Positions 14,587-22,363 of a stretch of DNA of 33,596 nt are shown in pieces. A model generated the notes under the pieces. That model had not been told where the DNA came from. It saw only the letters and a list, made by a program, of their open reading frames with translations, and ran no database searches. The position numbers were made by a program, and so were the translations under genes. This stretch comes from Gaiellaceae bacterium. Lineage in GTDB: Bacteria > Actinomycetota > Thermoleophilia > Gaiellales > Gaiellaceae. The stretch spans positions 1 to 33,596 of the forward strand of contig JAJTCQ010000019.1 in NCBI GenBank assembly GCA_021323315.1, in the 5' to 3' direction. Positions within the stretch are counted from its first letter, which is position 1, and each line of letters starts with the position of its first letter.

Positions 14587-14609
14587 CTGAAGAGGTCCGC
14601 GTCGCGGCC
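14587..14609 (+). repeat. Intergenic repeat, copy 2 of 3
   Basis: CTGAAG-N2-GTCCGC-N3-GCGGCC with N2 = AG and N3 = GTC. It lies between a PIG-L gene and the FlgD/Ig gene on the same strand, just before the latter's promoter element. A further GCGGTGT shortly downstream is also shared with copy 3 after a 2-nt gap. Confidence 0.6.
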
Positions 14610-14636
14610 TCGCGGTGTGCAGGACGAGGTAGGCGA

Positions 14637-14642
14637 TAGGTT
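14637..14642 (+). promoter_or_regulatory. -10 element for leaderless FlgD/Ig-domain gene
   Basis: TAGGTT ends 7 nt before the GTG at 14650. No Shine-Dalgarno sequence lies between. An in-frame TTG at 14641 would fall inside the element, which favours the GTG. Confidence 0.45.
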
Positions 14643-14649
14643 GCGCGCC

Positions 14650-15597
14650 GTGGCGCGGTGGCCGCAGCTTCTGGTCGTTCTCCTCCTGCTCGGCGCGACG
14701 GCGGCCGCCTTCGCAATGACGGAGCGCCTGAAGCTCGAGCGAAGCCCGGTGACGGGCACGCAGGTCGACCGGGTCTTCTCGCCGGTCTGCGAGTGCGCGC
14801 GGGACGTCGCCGTCATCTCCATCGTTCTGCGCCGGAGGGAGACCGTCACGCTCGACATCCTGAATCGCGACGGCCGCTCGATCCGGACGCTCGTGCGCAA
14901 CCTTCGTGAGCCGGCCGGCCGGGTGTCGTACACCTGGGACGGGCGCGACAACCTCGAGCGCGTGGTTCCGGAGGGCGTCTACCGCCCGCGGGTGCAGCTC
15001 GAGCGAAACGGCCGGACGATCGTCCTTCCCAATCCCATCCGGGTCGACACGACCGCGCCCGTCATCTCGCTCCTCCGCGTCTTCCCTCGCGTCTTCTCTC
15101 CCGACGCCGACGGCCGCCGCGACCGTGTGACGGCGTCGTACCGGATCGACGAGCGCGCCCGCGCGGTCATGCTCGTGGACGGGCGGCAGCGCGTGCAGAG
15201 CAAGTTCCGTGAGCGCGAGGGGAGGCTGGTCTGGTTCGGGCGTGTCAACGGGCGGGTGGTGCGGCCAGGGAGCTACGAGATCCGGATGCGTGCCGCCGAC
15301 CGCGCCGGAAACCGCTCGTTGCGCACGCGTGCCGTGCCGGTGCGCGTCCGCTTCGTCGAGCTCTCCCGCGAGCGGATCGAGGTGGGGGCGGGCAAGCGCT
15401 TCTCGGTGCGGGTGCGGACGGATGCCGTCGCCTACCGGTGGCTCTTTGCTGGCCGGCGAGGCGCGGGACGTCGCGAGGTGCTGATCCTTCGCGCCCCCGA
15501 CGAGCCTGGGAGCTACAGGCTCTACGTCACCGTGGGCGGTCGCGCGGCGAGTGCGGCGGTCGACGTGATCGAGCCCATAGCGAACGAGCCGGAGTGA
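14650..15597 (+). CDS. Membrane-anchored protein with tandem FlgD/Ig-like domains
   Basis: A 315-residue protein with a hydrophobic N-terminal anchor or signal (VARWPQLLVVLLLLGATAAAF). It is followed by two FlgD-type Ig-like domains. The first shows VTLDILNRDGRSIRTLVRN and YTWDGRDNLERVVPEGVYR. The second shows VFSPDADGRRDRVTASYRI and PGSYEIRMRAADRAGNRS. A third beta-rich region (ELSRERIEVGAGKRFSVRVRTD) completes the protein. A VCECARD segment after the anchor contains two cysteines. Such domains are extracytoplasmic and usually mediate binding or surface attachment. It overlaps the following sulfotransferase by 4 nt (GTGA), so a role with the surface glycan is plausible. I do not assign an activity. 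Confidence 0.75.
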   Translation: MARWPQLLVVLLLLGATAAAFAMTERLKLERSPVTGTQVDRVFSPVCECARDVAVISIVLRRRETVTLDILNRDGRSIRTLVRNLREPAGRVSYTWDGRDNLERVVPEGVYRPRVQLERNGRTIVLPNPIRVDTTAPVISLLRVFPRVFSPDADGRRDRVTASYRIDERARAVMLVDGRQRVQSKFREREGRLVWFGRVNGRVVRPGSYEIRMRAADRAGNRSLRTRAVPVRVRFVELSRERIEVGAGKRFSVRVRTDAVAYRWLFAGRRGAGRREVLILRAPDEPGSYRLYVTVGGRAASAAVDVIEPIANEPE

Positions 15598-16550
15598 GCC
15601 GGCCGCTGATCCTCCTCGGCGTCAGCCGCTCCGGCACGACGCTCCTCCGCGTGGTGCTCGACCGGTCGCCCGGGATCGCAATACCGGACGAGTCCTTCTT
15701 CGTCCCGTTGCTCGCGCGCCGTCACGGGAAGACGGTGGACGCGAAGCAGTTCCTCGACGACATCGCCAGGATCCCGGAGCTGCGGGACTGGGGCGTGTCG
15801 GTGGCATCCCTGGCGCCCCGGATCCGCTCGGGAATGCCGATCGCCGAGGCGCTTGCGGCGATCTACGAGGCGTACGCCGACGCCGCCGGCAAGCCGCGCT
15901 GGGGCGACAAGACACCGATGTACATGCGCCACCTGGCACTCCTCGACGAGCTCTTCTCCGACGCGCAGTACGTCCATCTAATCCGTGACGGTCGCGACGC
16001 CGCGCTCTCGTTCCTGCAGATGCCGGAGGGCACCTTCACCCGCACGTGGGCGCACCCGAGGACGCCGGCGCAGTTCGCGTGCCTCTGGCGGAAGGAGGTC
16101 GCGGAGGCGCGCGCGCTGGGCCGCCGCGTCGGCGGGACGCGCTACCACGAGGTTCGCTACGAAGCGCTTGTCGCCGATCCGGACACGACGGTGCGCGGGA
16201 TCTGCGCGTTCGCGGCCATCGAGTTCGAGCCGGCGATGCTGGATTATGCAGGCGCGGTCGACGTCTCGTCGAAGCCGCATCAGCAGCGCCTGCTCGCGCC
16301 TCCGACCACCGGCGTCCGGAGCTGGCGCGACGACATGGCGGCAGCGGATGTCGCCGCGTTCGAGGCGATCGCGGGCGATCTCCTGCGCGAGCTGGAGTAC
16401 GACGTGGCCTCGCAGAGAAGCTCCGGCGGCGCCCGGCCGGCGCTCACGCGTGCGTGGTACGACGCCCGTCTCGCAGCGTGGAACGCCTCCGCTTCTCTGC
16501 TCCAGCGCTCGCCGTTATGGTCGAGGAGGCACCCGAGACTCTCAGCCTGA
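15594..16550 (+). CDS. PAPS-dependent sulfotransferase
   Basis: A 318-residue sulfotransferase of the Sulfotransfer_3 type. The 5'-phosphosulfate-binding loop is LGVSRSGTTLLRVVLD (8-23) and WGDKTPMYMRHLALLDELF is the conserved segment after it. The 3'-phosphate-binding region is YVHLIRDGRDAALSF, and RYEALVADP follows. No signal peptide or membrane segment is seen, so sulfation would occur in the cytoplasm, using PAPS made by the upstream APS kinase. It is coupled to the Ig-domain gene by GTGA overlap, and its last 9 nt overlap the convergent PQQ-repeat gene. Acceptor unknown; a glycan intermediate is inferred from neighbours. Confidence 0.87.
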   Translation: MSRPLILLGVSRSGTTLLRVVLDRSPGIAIPDESFFVPLLARRHGKTVDAKQFLDDIARIPELRDWGVSVASLAPRIRSGMPIAEALAAIYEAYADAAGKPRWGDKTPMYMRHLALLDELFSDAQYVHLIRDGRDAALSFLQMPEGTFTRTWAHPRTPAQFACLWRKEVAEARALGRRVGGTRYHEVRYEALVADPDTTVRGICAFAAIEFEPAMLDYAGAVDVSSKPHQQRLLAPPTTGVRSWRDDMAAADVAAFEAIAGDLLRELEYDVASQRSSGGARPALTRAWYDARLAAWNASASLLQRSPLWSRRHPRLSA

Positions 16551-17813
16551 CGACTTCGGAGCATCGCGACCCGGAGTCGCGATGAGGCGGCCGTTGAGAG
16601 AGAGGAAGTACGTGCGCTCGGTCGCGATTCCGGGCGTGTACTTGCCGAGCCGGAGCCGCCACGCGATCGAACCGTCCTCGACGCGCAGCGCGAACGTGCG
16701 CTTCTCGAGGGTCGAGAAGAAGACGTAGGGACCGATCACGACGGGTGCGCCGAGCAGCCGTCCGCCGACGTCGGTGCTCCAGAGCTCGTCGCCGCTCGTC
16801 GCGCGGAAGGCGCGCATGCGTCCGTCGAATCCGCCCGCGAACACGCGGCCCTCGGCGACCGCCGGCGTCGTGTAGCCGAGCCCGCCGACTCCGGCCTGCC
16901 AGACCACGCGACCGCTGGACGCGTCGAGCGCGTACACCGTGCCCGCTCGCGAGAGCGAGTAGAGACGCGCTCCGTCGGAGGAGGGGCTCGCGTAGAAGCT
17001 CTCGTACCGGAACGCGTCGCGCTTCAGGTACGTCGTCCACTCCTCCCGGCCGGTCCTCCGGTCGAGGCAGACGAACGACCCCGCGTACGTCGTCACGCAG
17101 ACGCGGCCGCCGAACACCGACGGGCTGGCGTTGATCCGGCCGCCCGTCTGGTACGCCCACCGAATCCGGCCGGTGTCGGAGCTCACCGCGAAGAGGCGGC
17201 CGTCGTGCGAGCCGAAGAAGGCGGTTCCGTCGACGACGACGGGCGAGGACTCGACCTTGCCTGCCGTCTGCACCTCCCACCGGGTCCGTCCCGTCTTCCG
17301 GTCGAGTGCCGTGACCGTTCCGCTCTGCGACGCGACGAGGACGCGCGGCCCGTCGAGCGCCGGGCTCGAGGGCAACGTCCCGCCCACCCGCCTGGTCCAG
17401 CGGACGCGGCCCGTTTCCGCATCGAGCGCGAACGTCGTTCCGGAGAATCCGTTGACGTACAGCTCCCCCTCGCAGTACACCGGCGGGAACTCGATGTACG
17501 TACCCAGCCCTCGCGTCCATGTGAAGCGCCGCGCGGGAAGTCCGAGCGCGGCGTCCGGGCGTCCGAGCGAGCGACGCGGGTCGGCACCGAACGTCCGCCA
17601 GCAGCGGCGGTCACCGACGGACTCGGGAGGGGCCTCCGGCTCGGGCTCCGTCGTGGTCGTCTGCGGCGGGACGACCGTCACGCCTTCCAGGTCGGTGTCG
17701 AGCGCTCCCTTCGGCGGATCCTGCATCGTGAGCGACACCGCGATCGCGAGCCCGAAGAGGGCGAGCACGAGCACGGCGACCGCAGCGAGGATCCAGGCGA
17801 AGGCTTTCGGCAT
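16542..17813 (-). CDS. Membrane-anchored PQQ/BamB-like beta-propeller protein
   Basis: A 423-residue protein with an N-terminal transmembrane anchor (residues 5-30), a Pro/Thr/Glu-rich linker (VVPPQTTTTEPEPEAPPE) and then six to seven PQQ-type repeats. Each repeat has the form LD..TGR.RW....GG...SSP.V..G.V..GS.DG.L.A, for example ALDRKTGRTRWEVQTAGK and AVSSDTGRIRWAYQTGGR. The fold is an eight-bladed propeller used for binding or scaffolding outside the membrane. The quinone-binding residues of dehydrogenases are not evident, so BamB-like scaffolding is more likely than catalysis. It is the last gene of a minus-strand run, 30 nt after the polymerase-like gene. Confidence 0.82.
   Translation of the reverse strand: MPKAFAWILAAVAVLVLALFGLAIAVSLTMQDPPKGALDTDLEGVTVVPPQTTTTEPEPEAPPESVGDRRCWRTFGADPRRSLGRPDAALGLPARRFTWTRGLGTYIEFPPVYCEGELYVNGFSGTTFALDAETGRVRWTRRVGGTLPSSPALDGPRVLVASQSGTVTALDRKTGRTRWEVQTAGKVESSPVVVDGTAFFGSHDGRLFAVSSDTGRIRWAYQTGGRINASPSVFGGRVCVTTYAGSFVCLDRRTGREEWTTYLKRDAFRYESFYASPSSDGARLYSLSRAGTVYALDASSGRVVWQAGVGGLGYTTPAVAEGRVFAGGFDGRMRAFRATSGDELWSTDVGGRLLGAPVVIGPYVFFSTLEKRTFALRVEDGSIAWRLRLGKYTPGIATERTYFLSLNGRLIATPGRDAPKSSG
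16564..16582. terminator. Hairpin at convergent gene ends
   Basis: A perfect 7-bp inverted repeat, TCGCGAC and GTCGCGA, with a CCGGA loop. It lies 14 nt after the sulfotransferase stop and within the last codons of the convergent PQQ-repeat gene. It may stop plus-strand transcription; no T-run is present. Confidence 0.4.
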
Positions 17814-17843
17814 GAAGCGACGTCCGGGCGTGCCGGCCGTCGG

Positions 17844-19340
17844 TCAGTGTGCCAGCAGCCCCGGAGCGGCCGGCGGGGCATCCGCGGCGGGCTCCTCGGC
17901 CGTCCTCCTCGCGGGCGCGCGGGCGAGCGCGGCGGAAGCGAGGCCGACGAGACCCCAGGTGAGCGGATCCTCGAAGAGCCCGGCATACAGCAGCGAGTGG
18001 ACGAAGAGCGCGACCGCCACGGCCGCCAGCGCGATGCCGAACGCGCGCTGCACCCGCGTCACGAGCACGAGTGCCCAGCCGACTGCGCCGACGAGCCACA
18101 GGTAGGCGGCGAAGCCGACGACGCCGAGCTCCGCGAGCACGGTGAGCGGCGTCGTGTGTGACGCGCTCCGCCTCGGGGAGCGTCGTCCAGCCGCCTCGGC
18201 GCTCGCCTGCGGCTGGCCACCGATCCCGACTCCCGCGACCGGCCGTTCCTTGAACGCGTCGAAGGTGATCTCGACGAGCCGCGAGCGGCCGCTCGTGACG
18301 TCGCGCGCTGAGCGGCCGTCGGTTGCCGCCCCCGCGACGCCTGCAGCGACGATCGTCGCGACGAGCGCACACGCAACGAGGACGATGCGGGTGCGCCGGT
18401 CGCTCCCCACGAGAGCGATGCCGAACGTCACGACGAAGAGCGCAACGAAGCTCGACTGCGAGTACGAGTAGTAGAGGCCCCAGAAGAGGAACGCCACGAA
18501 CGCCGTCGCCGCGATCCAGTCGGCGCTACGTCCCCGGCGGACGAGGATCGCGACGAGGAGCACTGCGATGGGGATGACGAGGTACCGGCCGTACAGGCTC
18601 GGATCCTTGAAGAGCGACGTGACCCTGAAGAACGACGTGTACGCGTTGGCCACCTCGAGGTCGCGGGCGAAGAAGAGCGTTCGCGTCTGCGCCTGCCAGA
18701 TCCCGATCGCGGCGAACGCCGTTCCGAGCGCGACGAGGGTGACGAGGAGCGCGCGGGGGAGCCAGCCTGCGAGCGGCGCCCGCGCGACCACGGCGAGCCC
18801 TGCGACGAACGGGAAGACGAAGAACGCGAGGGCGATCGCTCCCGCGCGCTCGTCCCAGGTCCACAGGAACGACGCCGCAGTCAGCGTCACGAACGTCGCG
18901 AGCGGCAGCGAGAGCAGGAACGGCGGCGGCGGCGGTCGCTCCCCGCGGACGATCCGGTACGCAAGCGCGAACACCGATGCCGCGATGACGATGTACAGGG
19001 GGAGCAGCAGGAACGCCTCCTCGCTCCCGAGCTCGACGGGAACACGGAACGGCGCAGCCGCCAGGAGCGCGACCGGAGTGGCGGCCGGGTAGCGGACGAG
19101 GGCTGCGGCACCGACGAGCGCCAGCATCGTTCCAACGCCGACGAGTGCGATGCCGGCGGGCTCGGTGACGAGGAGCCGCAGATCGTCGCCGCCGATCAGC
19201 GACAGGGCGAGTCCGCCGATCGCGACGCCGAGGAGCCCGAACCCGAGGAGCGGGAAAGCCCCACCGCGTGGGATGAGAACGAGGACTGCGCCGAGCGCTC
19301 CGACGAGCGCCGCGATCTGAGCGACGTCTGTGTGCTCCAC
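17844..19340 (-). CDS. O-antigen ligase/polymerase-like (Wzy/WaaL) membrane protein
   Basis: A 498-residue polytopic protein with about 12 hydrophobic segments. A large periplasmic-type loop after residue 330 contains RSRLVEITFDAFKERPVAGVGIGGQ and SHTTPLTVLAELGVVGFAAYLW, the signature of the Wzy_C/O-antigen ligase family (RxxxW/GxGxG...H.....E.G). Such proteins polymerise or ligate lipid-linked glycans outside the membrane. The GTG start at 19340 lies 9 nt after a TAACGT hexamer that also contains the stop codon of the upstream sulfotransferase. The Ala/Pro-rich C-terminal tail is probably cytoplasmic. With the sulfotransferase and propeller genes it forms a three-gene minus-strand group. Confidence 0.83.
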   Translation of the reverse strand: MEHTDVAQIAALVGALGAVLVLIPRGGAFPLLGFGLLGVAIGGLALSLIGGDDLRLLVTEPAGIALVGVGTMLALVGAAALVRYPAATPVALLAAAPFRVPVELGSEEAFLLLPLYIVIAASVFALAYRIVRGERPPPPPFLLSLPLATFVTLTAASFLWTWDERAGAIALAFFVFPFVAGLAVVARAPLAGWLPRALLVTLVALGTAFAAIGIWQAQTRTLFFARDLEVANAYTSFFRVTSLFKDPSLYGRYLVIPIAVLLVAILVRRGRSADWIAATAFVAFLFWGLYYSYSQSSFVALFVVTFGIALVGSDRRTRIVLVACALVATIVAAGVAGAATDGRSARDVTSGRSRLVEITFDAFKERPVAGVGIGGQPQASAEAAGRRSPRRSASHTTPLTVLAELGVVGFAAYLWLVGAVGWALVLVTRVQRAFGIALAAVAVALFVHSLLYAGLFEDPLTWGLVGLASAALARAPARRTAEEPAADAPPAAPGLLAH

Positions 19341-19349
19341 GGCGCGAGT

Positions 19350-19355
19350 ACGTTA
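19350..19355 (-). promoter_or_regulatory. -10 element overlapping a stop codon, upstream of the polymerase-like gene
   Basis: TAACGT on the minus strand, 9 nt before the GTG at 19340. Its first three bases are the TAA stop of the sulfotransferase gene. The identical hexamer lies 8 nt before that sulfotransferase's own start. Confidence 0.45.
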
Positions 19356-20276
19356 CGTGGCGTAGCCGAGCCGGCGCTCCATAGCCTGAAGCTGCGGCGC
19401 GACCCGTCCGATCGCCGCCTCGTTCCGCTCACGCCACTTCTCGCGCCGTGGGGCCGTCAGGCTGGTCGCCGAGCGTCGTTCGGCGAGCTCTCCGGCGAAC
19501 CGCTCGACCGCGTAGGTGAACGAGAGGCCGAGCTCGTCGTAGACGCGGCGCAGCGCGTCGGCGGGCGACGCGACGAGGTCCTCGTAGGCCAGGTCGATCC
19601 AGGATGCCGCGCTCGTGGCCCGGGCGTCGAGGACCGCCTCGTTGCACTCGACGTACTGATGCGCGCAGATCTCCTCGAGCGAGGCGGCGCGCAGCTCTCT
19701 CCAGCCGGGGACGAGGACGAAGCTCCAGTGGTCGCCGCCGAGCGCGTCGATGCCCGTGAGCGGCTCCGGCAGGCGATAGCGCACGAAGCGCGGTCGCGCG
19801 CGCCAGCCCTCCATCAGCGAGCTCACGTTGTCGGCGCCGCGCCGACGGAGGAAGACGAACGTCGCGCCGGGAAACAGCGCCTCGAGATACGGGACGCGGA
19901 GGCAGTTCGCCGGGGTCTTGTCGACGAACCGTCCGCCGCGCGCGAAGAGCCGGATCGCGAGGTAGAGGTACGCGCGCTCCTGGCCCGCGATCCCGCTCGA
20001 CGCGACGGCGTCCGAGCTCCACCCGTGGTCGCGCGGGTGGTGGAACTCGTCCCAGAGGACGTGGCCCTCGCTCTGGACGGCCGCGAGCTCGCCGCTCGCG
20101 CGCAGGGCGTCGAGGAGGAGCGTCGTCCCGGAGCGCGGGCAGCCGATCACGAAGATCGGGCTCTGCGGGGGCTCCGCGAGCGGCAGGACGCGCGACAGCG
20201 GCCGTGCGATTCGCGGGACGCTTCGTCGCGCGCGCCAGGCGAGGCGCCGCGCTCCGTACAGCCTGTTCGACCGCAT
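19353..20276 (-). CDS. Second PAPS-dependent sulfotransferase
   Basis: A 307-residue sulfotransferase, distinct from the one at 15.6 kb. A basic N-terminus precedes the PAPS-binding loop IGCPRSGTTLLLDALRAS (44-61), then FVDKTPANCLRVPYLEALFPGATFVFLRRRGADNVSSL covers the conserved KTP and 3'-phosphate-binding parts. The C-terminal WIDLAYEDLVASPADALRRVY is typical of Sulfotransfer_1/3 families. It is cytoplasmic by sequence. It starts 8 nt after a TAACGT hexamer and is divergent from a second PIG-L gene. The acceptor is unknown. Its position next to the polymerase-like gene suggests sulfation of a glycan unit before export. Confidence 0.87.
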   Translation of the reverse strand: MRSNRLYGARRLAWRARRSVPRIARPLSRVLPLAEPPQSPIFVIGCPRSGTTLLLDALRASGELAAVQSEGHVLWDEFHHPRDHGWSSDAVASSGIAGQERAYLYLAIRLFARGGRFVDKTPANCLRVPYLEALFPGATFVFLRRRGADNVSSLMEGWRARPRFVRYRLPEPLTGIDALGGDHWSFVLVPGWRELRAASLEEICAHQYVECNEAVLDARATSAASWIDLAYEDLVASPADALRRVYDELGLSFTYAVERFAGELAERRSATSLTAPRREKWRERNEAAIGRVAPQLQAMERRLGYAT

Positions 20277-20284
20277 GCTCCGGG

Positions 20285-20290
20285 ACGTTA
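20285..20290 (-). promoter_or_regulatory. -10 element for the second sulfotransferase
   Basis: TAACGT on the minus strand, 8 nt before the ATG at 20276, with no Shine-Dalgarno between. It is the same hexamer as before the polymerase-like gene. Confidence 0.45.
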
Positions 20291-20302
20291 CGCACTACCT
20301 GG

Positions 20303-20308
20303 TACGAA
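20303..20308 (+). promoter_or_regulatory. -10-like element for the second PIG-L gene
   Basis: TACGAA lies 7 nt before the GTG at 20316. The last base deviates from TANNNT, so this is the weakest member of the leaderless set. Confidence 0.3.
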
Positions 20309-20315
20309 TTCCGCG

Positions 20316-20951
20316 GTGATCGAGGCCTGGAAGAAGGCGCTCGTGCTCGCGCCGCACACGGACGACGGCGAGCTCGGATGCGGAGGCACCATGGCGCGGC
20401 TCGTCGAGGGCGGCTGCGAGGTGCGCTACGTCGCATTCTCGATCGCGACGCGTTCGCTTCCTCCGGGCTTCGAGCCGGACACGCTCGCGCGGGAGGTGCG
20501 TGAGGCGACGAGCGAGCTCGGCATCGCGGAGTCGCAGCTCACGGTCCACGACTTCGACGTGCGGACGTTCCCGGACCGGCGGCAGGACATCCTCGAGCTG
20601 CTCGTCGCGCTCTGGGAGGAGTGGAAGCCCGACGTCGTCTTCCAGCCGTCGCATCACGACGTCCACCAGGATCACCAGACGATCGCGCAGGAGGGGCTCC
20701 GCGCGTTCAAGCGGACGACGATTCTCGGCTACGAGGTTCCCTGGAACAACTTCGACTTCTCGTACGGCGCGTACATCACGCTCGAGAAGTCGCACATCGA
20801 GCGCAAGGTCGCTGCGCTCTCCCACTACGCCTCACAGCAGCACCGGCGCTACGCCGACCCCGAGTACATCTGGAATCTCTCGCGCGTCCACGGCGTGAAC
20901 GTGAACCGCGAGTACGCGGAATGCTTCCAGGTGTATCGCATCGTCGCGTAG
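20316..20951 (+). CDS. PIG-L family deacetylase (second copy)
   Basis: A 211-residue zinc deacetylase of the PIG-L/LmbE family. The first metal motif is APHTDDGELGCGG (the Pro of the usual HPDD replaced by Thr) at about residues 12-24, and the second is HHDVHQDHQ near residue 112. The C-terminus contains ERKVAALSHYASQQ, a family feature also seen in the 13.9-kb copy. The two copies are clearly different in sequence, so they probably act on different sugars. It has no signal peptide. Its TAG stop doubles as the first three bases of the TAGCCT element of the next gene. Bacterial nucleotide-sugar deacetylases of this type often accompany sugar-modifying clusters. Confidence 0.87.
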   Translation: MIEAWKKALVLAPHTDDGELGCGGTMARLVEGGCEVRYVAFSIATRSLPPGFEPDTLAREVREATSELGIAESQLTVHDFDVRTFPDRRQDILELLVALWEEWKPDVVFQPSHHDVHQDHQTIAQEGLRAFKRTTILGYEVPWNNFDFSYGAYITLEKSHIERKVAALSHYASQQHRRYADPEYIWNLSRVHGVNVNREYAECFQVYRIVA

Positions 20952-20954
20952 CCT
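20949..20954 (+). promoter_or_regulatory. -10 element overlapping a stop codon, upstream of the Tat-exported aminotransferase
   Basis: TAGCCT ends 6 nt before the GTG at 20961 and begins with the TAG stop of the PIG-L gene. No Shine-Dalgarno is present in the short gap. Confidence 0.4.
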
Positions 20955-20960
20955 GGGCAG

Positions 20961-22220
20961 GTGGCCGAGCTCTCCCGGCGTGAGGTCCTCGCACGTGCCG
21001 GTCTGGCCGCCGGCGCGCTCGCGCTCGGTGCGCGGCCCGCGGCCGCAGAGGCGGCACCCGACCTCCGCGACTGGGGCTCGGTGCGGTCGCAGTTCGCGCT
21101 CGACCCCGGGAAGATCCACCTCACCTCCTTCCTGCTCGCGACGCACCCGCGCGCCGTGCGGGACGCGATCGCCGCGCACCGGCAGCGGCTCGACACGAAC
21201 CCCGTCGAGTACCTGCACGGTCCCGGCGACGGGCTGAGCGCGGCGGCGCGCGAGGCCGCCGGGGGGTTCCTGGGCGTCCCGGCGGCCGAGGTTGCACTCA
21301 CCGACTCGACGACGATGGGACTTGGGCTCCTCTATACGCGTCTCGCGCTCGGCGCAGCCGACGAGGTCGTGACGACGGAGCACGACTTCTACGCCACGCA
21401 CGAGTCGCTCCGGCTCTCCGGCTTGCGGGTGCGGCGCATCCGGCTCTACGCCGACGCACGCCGGGCCTCCGAGGACGAGATCGTGAGCCGCATCCAGGGC
21501 GCGGTCTCGCGGCGGACGCGCCTGGTCGCGCTGACCTGGGTCCACTCGAGCACCGGCGTACGGCTGCCGGTGCGGACGATCGCGCAGGCGCTTCCCGAGC
21601 GGGTGCTCGTCTGTGTCGACGGCGTCCACGGCTTCGGCGCGCGTGCCGAGACCGTGCGTGATCTCGGCTGCGATGCGTTCGTCTCGGGCTGCCACAAGTG
21701 GCTGTATGGACCGCGTGGGACCGGCGTGCTGTGGGGCAACGAGCGCCTGCGCCAGCTCATGCGGCCGACGATCCCGTCCTTCGACGGGTCGAGCTACGGC
21801 GCGTGGGTCGCGGGCGGCGTCCCCGGCGGCGTGCCGGACGGACCGACCCTGACCCCCGGGGGGTTCCAGTCGTTCGAGCATCGGTGGGCTCTTCCCGAAG
21901 CGTTCGCTCTCCACCAGGGGATCGGCCGGGAGCGCGTCGAGGATCGGGTCCGCGGTCTCGCGTCCCGGCTGAAGGCGGCTCTGGCCGAGGTGAAGGGCGT
22001 GCGGCTGCGGACGCCGCAGTCTCCGGGGTTGTCCGCGGGTCTCGTGTGCTTCGAGGTCGCGGGTCGCGACCCGTCCGAGGTCGTCTCACGGCTCGCGTCA
22101 CGGGGCATCGTCGCGAGCGTCACCCCGTATGCGACGCGGTACGTGCGGCTGGGGCCGGGCATCGTGAACACGCCCGAGCACGTCGATGTCGCGGTGCGCG
22201 CGATCGAGGCGCTTCGCTAG
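20961..22220 (+). CDS. Tat-exported class V aminotransferase-like PLP protein (isopenicillin N epimerase-like)
   Basis: A 419-residue class V aminotransferase-fold protein. The N-terminus SRREVLARAGLAAGALALG followed by ARPAAAEAA (residues 5-32) is a twin-arginine signal peptide with an AxA cleavage region. The PLP lysine is K246 in SGCHKWLYGPRGTG, and D220/H223 in CVDGVHGFG hold the cofactor ring. Relatives include isopenicillin N epimerase and cysteine desulfurase-like enzymes, and the substrate here is unknown. Export of a PLP enzyme fits Tat, which moves folded proteins with cofactor. The GTG start sits 6 nt after a TAGCCT hexamer. Two hairpins follow the gene before the convergent flippase. 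Confidence 0.82.
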   Translation: MAELSRREVLARAGLAAGALALGARPAAAEAAPDLRDWGSVRSQFALDPGKIHLTSFLLATHPRAVRDAIAAHRQRLDTNPVEYLHGPGDGLSAAAREAAGGFLGVPAAEVALTDSTTMGLGLLYTRLALGAADEVVTTEHDFYATHESLRLSGLRVRRIRLYADARRASEDEIVSRIQGAVSRRTRLVALTWVHSSTGVRLPVRTIAQALPERVLVCVDGVHGFGARAETVRDLGCDAFVSGCHKWLYGPRGTGVLWGNERLRQLMRPTIPSFDGSSYGAWVAGGVPGGVPDGPTLTPGGFQSFEHRWALPEAFALHQGIGRERVEDRVRGLASRLKAALAEVKGVRLRTPQSPGLSAGLVCFEVAGRDPSEVVSRLASRGIVASVTPYATRYVRLGPGIVNTPEHVDVAVRAIEALR

Positions 22221-22273
22221 CTCTCAATCGCGACGTGCGGACCTTCCCGTCTCGGCGAGGCACGTCGAGATCC

Positions 22274-22290
22274 CGCGAGCCTTCCTCGCG
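22274..22290. terminator. Hairpin downstream of the aminotransferase gene
   Basis: A perfect 6-bp stem, CGCGAG and CTCGCG, with a CCTTC loop, in the 143-nt gap between convergent genes. Probable terminator for the plus-strand unit. Confidence 0.45.
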
Positions 22291-22339
22291 TCGCGCGGCG
22301 TACAAGCTGGGGGCGCAGGCGATCGGGCGCAGCGGCAAC

Positions 22340-22356
22340 CGAACCTGACCGGTTCG
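22340..22356. terminator. Hairpin near the flippase 3' end, with an alternative pairing
   Basis: CGAACC and GGTTCG form a 6-bp stem around a TGACC loop, followed by TTT on the plus strand, so it resembles a short intrinsic terminator. ACCTGAC (22343-22349) can pair instead with GTCAGGT (22363-22369), which runs into the flippase stop codon, so two exclusive structures are possible. Confidence 0.45.
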
Positions 22357-22363
22357 TTTCGCG

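Noticed and set aside
12670-14951. Two overlapping minus-strand frames (394 and 430 codons) opposite the exporter, formyltransferase and PIG-L genes
   Set aside because: No domains, and antisense to three genes with clear motifs and coupled starts.
22221-22300. Possible fourth copy of the intergenic repeat
   Set aside because: GAGATCCC and some following bases resemble copy 1, but the fixed CTGAAG and GTCCGC blocks are absent.
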